Source of the DNA: JBBRLG01 sp038231495
GTDB lineage: Bacteria > Planctomycetota > Planctomycetia > Gemmatales > Gemmataceae
NCBI GenBank assembly: GCA_038231495.1
Contig: JBBRLG010000160.1
Coordinates: 1-13,168, forward strand
Length of the DNA: 13,168 nt
Direction: 5' to 3'
The notes under the pieces were generated by a model. It had not been told where the DNA came from. It saw nothing but the letters and a program-made list of their open reading frames with translations, and did not search any database. Shown in pieces: positions 7,676-13,168 of this stretch. Position numbers and translations under genes: made by a program. Position 1 is the first letter of the stretch, and each line of letters opens with the position of its first letter.

Positions 7676-9040
7676 TTACTTCTTCCCGTTGCCCTTGATC
7701 CGCTCCTGGTTCCAGTAATGGATCAAGTCGATGCGCGTCACGATGTCCACCACCTTGCCGTTCGCCAGCGCCAGCACGCCGGTGTTGCCCGCCAGCAACA
7801 GGCGGTACGCCTCGTCCAGGTGGACGCCCACGTCCAGCGCCGGCAGCGGCTTCGCCATGATGTCGGCAATTTTTACGTTATTCGGATCGCTGTTGTCGTG
7901 AAGCACGCGGGCCAACGTCACCTCCTGCACACTGCCGACCGGCTTGCCTTCTTGCAACACCGGCAACTGCGAGATGCCGGCGGACTGCATCGCCTCGATG
8001 GCGTCGTTGGCCGTCGCGTCTGGGGTAATGCTGGCGAGCTGCCGCGTGCCGCGAACCTTGAGCAGATCGCCCAACGAGTGGGCCACCTGCTCGTGGGCTT
8101 GCAGGTGGTTCGCGGCCAGCCAGTCGTCGTCGTAGAACTTGCTCAAATAGTTGCGGCCCGTGTCGCACACCATCGACACGACCAGGTCGCGGGCCGTCAG
8201 CCGCCGGGCATAGCGCAACGCCGCCGCCACGTTGGTGCCGCTGGAGCCGCCGGCCAAAATGCCCTCGCGCCGCGACAGCGCCCGCGCCACCTGGAACGAC
8301 TCGGTGTCCGTCACGCGAATCCAGTCGTCCACGAGCTGGCCGTTGAACGTCTTGGGCACGAAATCCTCGCCGATGCCCTCGACCTTCCAGGCGTGTGGCG
8401 TGCCGCCCGACAGCACACTGCCGTCGGGGTCGGCGCCGATGATCTTGACCTCCGGGTTGCGTTCCTTCAGGTAACGGGCCACGCCGGAGATGGTGCCGCC
8501 GGTGCCGACGCCGGCGACGAACGCGGTGATCTTGCCCTCGGTTTGCTCCCAGATTTCCGGCCCGGTGGTGCGGTAATGAATCTCCGGGTTGGCGAGGTTG
8601 GTGAACTGGTTGGGCCGCCACGCGCCGGGAATCTCACGCGCCAGCCGGTCGGCGACGCCGTTGTAGCTGTCGGGCGAGTCGGGCGCGACGTTGGTGGCGG
8701 TGACGACGACCTCGGCGCCGTACGCCTTGAGGAGCGCGACCTTTTCATTGCTCATCTTGTCGGGCAGGACGAAGATGCAGCGATAGCCCTTGACGGCGGC
8801 GACCATGGCCAGGCCGACGCCGGTGTTGCCGGCGGTGGCCTCGATGATGGTGCCGCCGGGCCGCAGCAGGCCGCGCTGTTCGGCCTCCTGAATCATGGCC
8901 ATGCCGACGCGGTCCTTGACGCTGCCGCCGGGGTTGTTCGACTCGACCTTGACGCAGACCGCGGCGGCCACGCCCTCGGCCAGCCGCTTGAGCCGCACCA
9001 ACGGCGTCCAGCCGATCGATTGCAGAATGTTGTCTTGCAT
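7676..9040 (-). CDS. Cystathionine beta-synthase with C-terminal CBS domain pair
   Basis: A fold-type II PLP enzyme that condenses homocysteine with serine to give cystathionine, the first step of reverse transsulfuration. It has 454 residues. The catalytic core spans about 1-320: Lys42 (Schiff base) in NNPGGSVKDRVG, ATAGNTG at 68-74, the phosphate loop GVGTGGT at 177-183, then VEGIGEDFVP and the GGSSG loop. The C-terminal ~120 residues look like two CBS motifs (SITPDATANDAIEAM; then IADIMAKPLPALDVGVHLDEA), which in other family members act as regulatory ligand modules; whether S-adenosylmethionine binds here is unknown. No heme-binding N-terminal extension is present, as usual in bacteria. 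O-acetylserine sulfhydrylases lack the CBS pair, which favours this call. AAAGGGA precedes the ATG by about ten bases. First gene of the three-gene leftward run. Confidence 0.93.
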   Translation of the reverse strand: MQDNILQSIGWTPLVRLKRLAEGVAAAVCVKVESNNPGGSVKDRVGMAMIQEAEQRGLLRPGGTIIEATAGNTGVGLAMVAAVKGYRCIFVLPDKMSNEKVALLKAYGAEVVVTATNVAPDSPDSYNGVADRLAREIPGAWRPNQFTNLANPEIHYRTTGPEIWEQTEGKITAFVAGVGTGGTISGVARYLKERNPEVKIIGADPDGSVLSGGTPHAWKVEGIGEDFVPKTFNGQLVDDWIRVTDTESFQVARALSRREGILAGGSSGTNVAAALRYARRLTARDLVVSMVCDTGRNYLSKFYDDDWLAANHLQAHEQVAHSLGDLLKVRGTRQLASITPDATANDAIEAMQSAGISQLPVLQEGKPVGSVQEVTLARVLHDNSDPNNVKIADIMAKPLPALDVGVHLDEAYRLLLAGNTGVLALANGKVVDIVTRIDLIHYWNQERIKGNGKK

Positions 9041-9359
9041 CGGCGTACTCCCTTTTCGTGTCCGTCCCTTGAAGCCGTGACGACCGTTATTCTGGCCAGG
9101 GGCTGGGGGTAGGGCAAGGTGAAGATCGGATGTCGAGAGGATCGGGTGTCGGGTGTCGGGTGTCGGGTGTCGGAAGAGGGAAAAATGAAATAGCTGTTAG
9201 CTGTCAGCTATTAGCTGTCAGCCAATTCCGACACACGACACTCGACAACCGACACCCGATTTTCGCCGATGCTCGATTGCTCCCGCGCCCCCCGGCCGTT
9301 ACGATGGGAGCGTGTCCTCGCGGTAACAACCTAATTCGACTCCGGATTCGCGTGGTTTC
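9041..9359. promoter_or_regulatory. Divergent intergenic region between cystathionine beta-synthase and diadenylate cyclase
   Basis: These 319 bases must hold the promoters for both the leftward sulfur operon and the rightward cyclase gene. No open frame here resembles a protein. The central 120 bases are a heptamer-built inverted repeat, and its two ends lie about 100 bases from each start codon. I cannot name a sigma-70-type promoter with confidence. Confidence 0.6.
9141..9260. repeat. 35-bp inverted repeat of heptamers, with a different heptamer array in the loop
   Basis: The left arm 9141-9175 holds four copies of GGGTGTC (9144-9171). The right arm 9226-9260 holds four CGACANN heptamers (9229-9256), the complementary unit with changes in the last bases. 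Aligned without gaps, the arms differ at only three of 35 positions. The 50-base loop holds another period-7 array (9191-9225): TAGCTGT, TAGCTGT, CAGCTAT, TAGCTGT, CAGCCAA. The whole structure is consistent with a cruciform or a long RNA hairpin. Confidence 0.85.
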
Positions 9360-10343
9360 ATGGGTCTCGCACGGCAAACCGTCTCCCTCTTGCAGGCCGC
9401 ACGCCAGCTGGTGAAAATCCTGCCCGCCGATGCCGTCCTCGTGCTCGCCGAGAAAGGCCTGGACTGGGACGAACTGCTCGCCCAGCTGGACGGCTGCCGA
9501 TTGCTCGTGGCCGCCGTCGATACCGCCGTCAAGGCACGCCTTGAAGCCCGTGCCGACCTCACGGTCCTCGACCTCGACCCCGGCCCGACGCCCACCCAGG
9601 AGTTCATGAGCCTCGCCCTCCTCGAAGCTGTCCGCACCGACAACCTGCGCCAGAGTGCCGACGTGGTCGTCCTCTACAACGGCATCGAAGTCGCCCAGGA
9701 GAAGCACGAACTGCTCGACAGCCTTAGCGTCATCCACCTCGGCGAACACCTCGAACGCCTCAGCGCCAAGGACCTGCGCCAGCTCGACACGCAGGTGCCG
9801 TTGGAGACGCTGCGGGCGGTGGTGGACCTGGCGCTGGAGATCGGCCGCGAGGGGCGCGAGGGCAAGCCGGTCGGCACCATGTTCGTCGTCGGCGACACGC
9901 GCAAGGTGTTGGACATGTCGCGGCCGATGAACTTCAACCCGTTCCGCGGCTACAGCCACCGCGAGCGCGACGTCCGCGACCCCAACGTCCGCGAGCAGAT
10001 CAAGGACATCGCCCAGATGGAAGGGGCGCTCATCATCCGCCGTGACGGCGTGGCGGTGGCGGCGTGCATCCGCATTGACGCGCCGGACAAGGGCATCACG
10101 CTGAGCAAGGGTTTGGGCACCCGGCACGCGGCGGCGGCGGCGATCAGTAAATGCACGAAAGCGATCGCAATTGTCGTCAGTCAATCGTCGGGCACGGTGC
10201 GGCTGTTTCAGAACGGGGAAGTGGTGCTGCACATCGAGCCGCTGGCGCGGCCGTTGATCTGGGGCCAATTTCACATGGACGCGCAAGACGCCAACGGCGT
10301 CAACCGGCCCAGCACGTCGCGCGGCACAGCGCTGGACGCCTGA
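9360..10343 (+). CDS. Diadenylate cyclase (DisA_N/DAC domain), CdaZ-like
   Basis: Likely condenses two ATP into cyclic di-AMP, a second messenger that commonly controls potassium and osmolyte balance. The 327-residue protein lacks membrane helices. The DAC domain covers about 168-300: GKPVGTMFVVGD (168-179), MEGALIIRRDG (220-230) and LGTRHAAAAAIS (252-263), then AIAIVVSQSSGTVRLF. In well-studied cyclases the motifs are DGA and RHR; here they read Glu221-Gly-Ala and Arg255-His-Ala. The N-terminal ~160 residues look like an alternating alpha/beta domain, as in archaeal-type CdaZ enzymes described with a pyruvate-kinase-like N-terminus, and unlike CdaA (membrane helices) or DisA (C-terminal HhH DNA-binding). 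An in-frame stop at 9324 with no start codon between leaves 9360 as the first ATG; its ribosome binding site is weak. It diverges from the sulfur operon. Confidence 0.8.
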   Translation: MGLARQTVSLLQAARQLVKILPADAVLVLAEKGLDWDELLAQLDGCRLLVAAVDTAVKARLEARADLTVLDLDPGPTPTQEFMSLALLEAVRTDNLRQSADVVVLYNGIEVAQEKHELLDSLSVIHLGEHLERLSAKDLRQLDTQVPLETLRAVVDLALEIGREGREGKPVGTMFVVGDTRKVLDMSRPMNFNPFRGYSHRERDVRDPNVREQIKDIAQMEGALIIRRDGVAVAACIRIDAPDKGITLSKGLGTRHAAAAAISKCTKAIAIVVSQSSGTVRLFQNGEVVLHIEPLARPLIWGQFHMDAQDANGVNRPSTSRGTALDA

Positions 10344-10350
10344 GCGGGAA

Positions 10351-11985
10351 TTACGGTTGCCCCGGCGGCAAGGGCGGCAGGCTCATTTTCTCCTGCCGAC
10401 TCTGAGCCTGAACGGCCCGCGCTCGGAGCAAATCTATCTGTTTGACCTGCCACTGCGGGTCGTTCTTCGCCAGGGACGCGTCGTCGCACTCCAACACCAA
10501 CAGGGCGTCCACGTCCAACATGCGGAGTTTCTTGCGCTCCGGGCCGTATTCCTTCCCGTCGGGGCCGTACAGGAATTTTACGTCGAGCACCATCCGTTTG
10601 CCGCCGGCCGTCGATTGGACGAGCGGGACCACCGCGGCCGGGTTAATGAACGCCCGGTCCGGCTTGTCCGCGCCGGGCCGGAACGCCCAGCGCAGCGCGT
10701 CGGGGACGGCCGTGCGATTCTCCTTGCCCGCGTAGAAGGTTTTCGGGTCGGCCTCGACCAGTCCCCCGCGGTAGAAGGCCGCCAGTCCCGGTTCGGTCCA
10801 GCGACCCGCCCCGCCCAGCGCCGCCCCCAGGATGGCGCGTTGCCCTTTGACCTCGGCGCGCCGGGCCGCCGGTAGCGTCCAAAGATAGGCGTCGTCGTCG
10901 TCGCGGTACAGGCGGCTGAACCAGTTCTCGACAAATTCGCGGACCGTGGTCTGCTGCTGCGCCAGCATTTGGCCTTCGGGCGAGAAGGCGATCGGCGCGT
11001 CCTTGAGCAGGCCCGTTACTTTTGCGTCCACGTACCATTGCCGGCCCTTGGAATTCGGCCCGCTACCCTCCTGGCCCGTCACGAGGATTTGAATGACGCT
11101 CGTGCATATCGGCGTGGTCACGCGGTAGCCGTAACGCACGTCGTACTTGCCGCCCTCGTACTTCCATTCCAACAGGCCGAGCGGTTCGATTTTGGCTTCG
11201 CCCGATCCGGTCTGAAGCAGGCGCACGAAGTCCTTCATGGCGAAGTCGCTGTACATGCCGCCGGAGCCGGCACCGGCGGGTTGGTTCCAGTAAGCCTCCA
11301 GGTTCGTACGCAAATCGGTATTCTCGGCCGGCCGCAAGTCCGGGGGCAAAGTCATCAAGAACGCCGGGTCCAGTTCGCCTTTTTTCAGGCGGTCCAGCCA
11401 CAGGTCGGCGAACGCGGCCGACTGGTAACGCACCGCCATCACAGAGGCGGTGTAATAGGTGACGTAGACGAGGCTGAAGACACCAACGACAATCATGCCG
11501 GCATTGCACAGGGGTAGGCCGCTGAGCGTGTCCTCCGAAGTCAGGATCTGGATGCGTGCCAGCCACGCGACCAGCAGCCCGGCGGCCGGGAGGAACAGCA
11601 CCCACAACGGCAGTAACCAGGGATTGGAATTGGAGTAGAGCAGCAACCCGCCCAGGCCGAGCAACGCCAGCATGCCCGCGAAAGTCAGCCCCGCTACCCG
11701 CAAGATTTTCGCCGGCTGGTGCATGCCCATCAGCAGGCAGACCAGCACCGCCACGGCGGGTGCCGAGAGCAGAAGGCCGAAGAAAGTTTTCGGGTAGTGG
11801 TTGGCGACCCCGATCCAGCCGCCCAGGCAGACGACGACGGCGGTCAGCACGGCCAGGCCGAACCCGCCCAGGGCCAGCAACGACAGCGGCCGGTAGGTTT
11901 GGTGCGCGTCGTCGCCCAGCGGCAACTCGGCGGCAAAGCCGGGGCCGGTCTGGACGCCCTGCGAACGGTCGGTGGTCTCGGCCAT
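10351..11985 (-). CDS. Unknown protein with five membrane helices and a long soluble domain
   Basis: I do not recognise the family. The 544-residue protein has a ~30-residue soluble N-terminus, then hydrophobic segments at about 34-61, 68-88, 97-117, 122-143 and 162-185. A polar region of about 360 residues follows, which by the positive-inside rule could be on either side. The soluble part contains WYVDAKVTG and two segments (REFVENWFSRLYRDDDDAY, 'WQVKQIDLLRARAVQ') that look like a cystatin/NTF2-like or lipoprotein-type fold, but this is a weak impression. It ends in a Pro-rich tail. The longer frame from 12075 would be translated through the heptamer repeat and is unlikely; ATG 11985 follows AAAGGGGG at seven bases. 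The stop lies 7 bases from the stop of the convergent cyclase gene, with no terminator between. Confidence 0.75.
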   Translation of the reverse strand: MAETTDRSQGVQTGPGFAAELPLGDDAHQTYRPLSLLALGGFGLAVLTAVVVCLGGWIGVANHYPKTFFGLLLSAPAVAVLVCLLMGMHQPAKILRVAGLTFAGMLALLGLGGLLLYSNSNPWLLPLWVLFLPAAGLLVAWLARIQILTSEDTLSGLPLCNAGMIVVGVFSLVYVTYYTASVMAVRYQSAAFADLWLDRLKKGELDPAFLMTLPPDLRPAENTDLRTNLEAYWNQPAGAGSGGMYSDFAMKDFVRLLQTGSGEAKIEPLGLLEWKYEGGKYDVRYGYRVTTPICTSVIQILVTGQEGSGPNSKGRQWYVDAKVTGLLKDAPIAFSPEGQMLAQQQTTVREFVENWFSRLYRDDDDAYLWTLPAARRAEVKGQRAILGAALGGAGRWTEPGLAAFYRGGLVEADPKTFYAGKENRTAVPDALRWAFRPGADKPDRAFINPAAVVPLVQSTAGGKRMVLDVKFLYGPDGKEYGPERKKLRMLDVDALLVLECDDASLAKNDPQWQVKQIDLLRARAVQAQSRQEKMSLPPLPPGQP

Positions 11986-11992
11986 GGCTGAA

Positions 11993-12000
11993 CCCCCTTT
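11993..12000 (-). promoter_or_regulatory. Ribosome binding site that fixes the membrane-protein start
   Basis: On the minus strand AAAGGGGG ends seven bases before the ATG at 11985. The inverted heptamer repeat ends only three bases further upstream, so an RNA hairpin there would sit directly against this site. Confidence 0.55.
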
Positions 12001-12002
12001 GG

Positions 12003-12091
<89 letters not shown>

Positions 12092-12126
12092 TTCTTACGC
12101 CTTCCGCGGACCGAAGGTTCGCGCGC

Positions 12127-12414
12127 CTAGTCGTCGCCGGCCCCCAGGTCGGAGGAGATGTCGCCGAGCATGGCCCGGCGGGCGGCGTCGGCGGGGCTGA
12201 CGCCGCGCGACTGCACCGTGCCCGAGGCGTCGAGGTAAATTTTGTCCTGCAAGATTTCCTGGATCACGGTCGCGAGCTTGTCGCCGCCGCGGACCTCCAC
12301 GAGCGGCCGCACGCCGGTGTTCAGCATCACCATGCGCTTTTGGATCAGCGTGGACAGCTTGAAGCGGCCGCCCACCTTGTTCACGATGCCTTCTTCCTTC
12401 AACTCGTCGAGCAT
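12127..12414 (-). CDS. rpoZ: DNA-directed RNA polymerase omega subunit
   Basis: A small protein (95 residues) that binds the beta' subunit and helps RNA polymerase assemble. The recognisable core is GRFKLSTLIQKRMVMLNTG (16-34) followed by RPLVEV, matching the omega pattern of an Arg-Phe entry, an alanine/leucine helix ending in KR, and a Gly-x-x-PLV turn. The ~40-residue tail (QDKIYLDASGTVQSRG) is longer and less typical. The position, 15 bases after gmk on the same strand, is a classic arrangement and is the strongest support. GGAGGG lies about six bases before the ATG. The sequence is diverged from proteobacterial omega, so a homology search could miss it; I am fairly sure but not certain. 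Confidence 0.78.
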   Translation of the reverse strand: MLDELKEEGIVNKVGGRFKLSTLIQKRMVMLNTGVRPLVEVRGGDKLATVIQEILQDKIYLDASGTVQSRGVSPADAARRAMLGDISSDLGAGDD

Positions 12415-12429
12415 GCCATCCCTCCGGGG

Positions 12430-13011
12430 TCACGGTTGGTTGTGCGGGTCGAAATGCCGTCGGATCAGGTCGCAAACCCGGCCGACGGCGGCGTCCAGGT
12501 CGTCGTTCTCCACCTGGTAGGTGTAAGCAGTGCGGTGTTCCAGCTCGCGGCGGGCATTGTCCATGCGCCGGACAATCGACGCCTCGGTCTCCGTGCCGCG
12601 GGCGCGTAGGCGTTTTTCGTACTCCTGCATCGAGGGGGCGAAGAGGAAGATCGACACGCAGCCCGGCATCTTCTCCCGAATCTGGCCCGCGCCCCGCACG
12701 TCGATGTCGAGTAGGACGCCGCAGCCCAATTGTCGCGACTTCTCGATTTCACCCAACGGCGTGCCGTACCAATTGCCGACGACCTCGGCCCATTCGAGGA
12801 AATGGCCGGCATCGTCCTCGGCGCGAAAGTGGTCGCGCGTCCAAACGTAGTAAGCGACGCCGTCCAGTTCGCCCGGCCGCGGGGCGCGGGTGGTGGCCGA
12901 GACGGACAGCCGCAACGGCAACCCCGACTCCCGCAACACCCGGCGAATCACCGTGCTCTTGCCGACGCCGCTGGGGCCGGACACGATGATTACGGGTGGT
13001 TGCGCCGTCAT
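12430..13011 (-). CDS. gmk: Guanylate kinase
   Basis: Phosphorylates GMP to GDP using ATP in the cytosol, feeding GTP, dGTP and signalling nucleotide pools. The 193-residue length is normal. The P-loop is SGPSGVGKST (11-20), and the GMP-binding signature SATTRAPRPGE is at 38-48, followed by GVAYYVWTRDHF. FLEWAEVVGNWYGTP carries the usual GMP contacts, and VLLDIDVRGAGQI is the Walker-B-like strand. The lid and C-terminal helix (ARRELEHRTAYTYQVEND) are complete. A TTG-started frame from 13050 would add 13 unlike residues; the ATG at 13011 gives the standard start, although the ribosome binding site before it is weak. It is the first gene of the gmk-rpoZ pair. Confidence 0.95.
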   Translation of the reverse strand: MTAQPPVIIVSGPSGVGKSTVIRRVLRESGLPLRLSVSATTRAPRPGELDGVAYYVWTRDHFRAEDDAGHFLEWAEVVGNWYGTPLGEIEKSRQLGCGVLLDIDVRGAGQIREKMPGCVSIFLFAPSMQEYEKRLRARGTETEASIVRRMDNARRELEHRTAYTYQVENDDLDAAVGRVCDLIRRHFDPHNQP

Positions 13012-13168
13012 GGTCGAGGTCCGTGTTACCCCACTCGTCCCTCTCCCCAAAGGGCGAGGGGAGGAAGCGTTATTCGTGACCGTTCACCGGCATCAACTTA
13101 TCCCCCCCTTACGAAGGGGGGTAGGAGGGTGGTTTGAACGCGTTGTCCCCCCCAACCCCCCCATCGTA
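13012..13168. other. C/G-rich intergenic region upstream of gmk
   Basis: No gene is supported. It holds a small hairpin of eight paired bases around a three-base loop (13103-13121: C6TT, ACG, AAG6), an imperfect repeat around 13038-13061 (CCCTCTCC against GGCGAGGG), and two C7 tracts at 13147-13153 and 13156-13162. The minus strand of the last two is a possible G-quadruplex. The gmk promoter should be here, but I cannot point to it. Confidence 0.5.

Noticed and set aside
7412..9112. 566-residue open frame on the + strand over cystathionine beta-synthase
   Set aside because: Antisense to an unambiguous enzyme gene; His/Arg/Val/Gly-biased composition typical of GC-rich shadow frames.
9141..9260. 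CRISPR-like array
   Set aside because: Units are seven bases with no spacers, and no cas gene is present.
9204..10286. 360-residue minus-strand frame over the cyclase gene
   Set aside because: Antisense shadow that also runs into the heptamer repeat; the + strand frame has the DAC domain.

Overview
The window reads as chromosomal DNA of a planctomycete, most likely Gemmataceae or a close relative. The pointers are high GC with GC-rich third codon positions, a secreted giant protein with the N-terminal 'LEALEDRCVPS' motif and a C-terminal DUF4214-type region, a planctomycete-like short RNA polymerase omega subunit, and many short palindromes and heptamer repeats between genes. The taxonomic call is inferred from these features; no database was searched.

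Layout. 1-245: G-rich leader ending in a clear ribosome binding site. 246-4808 (+): a 1520-residue surface or extracellular protein with two copies of an Ig-like domain, each appearing to hold an inserted seven-repeat FG-GAP beta-propeller, followed by two Big_1-like Ig domains, a Calx-beta domain and a DUF4214-like helical tail. 4809-5790: no protein gene; it holds a perfect 23-bp hairpin, an ORF-less group II intron (about 4940-5702, with a recognisable domain V) and a 19-bp hairpin. 5791-9040 (-): a three-gene run transcribed right to left, cystathionine beta-synthase, a Uma2-family (PD-(D/E)XK) protein, then cystathionine gamma-lyase/synthase. 9041-9359: divergent promoter region holding a 35-bp inverted repeat built of heptamers. 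9360-10343 (+): a diadenylate cyclase (c-di-AMP synthase) with non-canonical motif residues. 10351-11985 (-): an unknown five-helix membrane protein, converging on the cyclase gene with a 7-bp gap. 11986-12126: a second heptamer inverted repeat. 12127-13011 (-): rpoZ and gmk, adjacent as in many bacteria. 13012-13168: C/G-rich intergenic DNA with small hairpins.

How the genes work together. Cystathionine beta-synthase and the gamma-lyase/synthase form the reverse transsulfuration route from homocysteine plus serine to cysteine, and their shared strand and short gaps suggest one operon, with the Uma2 gene carried between them. gmk and rpoZ are a housekeeping pair for GDP supply and RNA polymerase assembly. 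The cyclase makes a second messenger; its targets are not visible here. The most unusual items are the Ig domains interrupted by complete propellers, the two period-7 inverted repeats with unrelated heptamers in front of different genes, the ORF-less intron beside a perfect hairpin, and the altered cyclase motifs.
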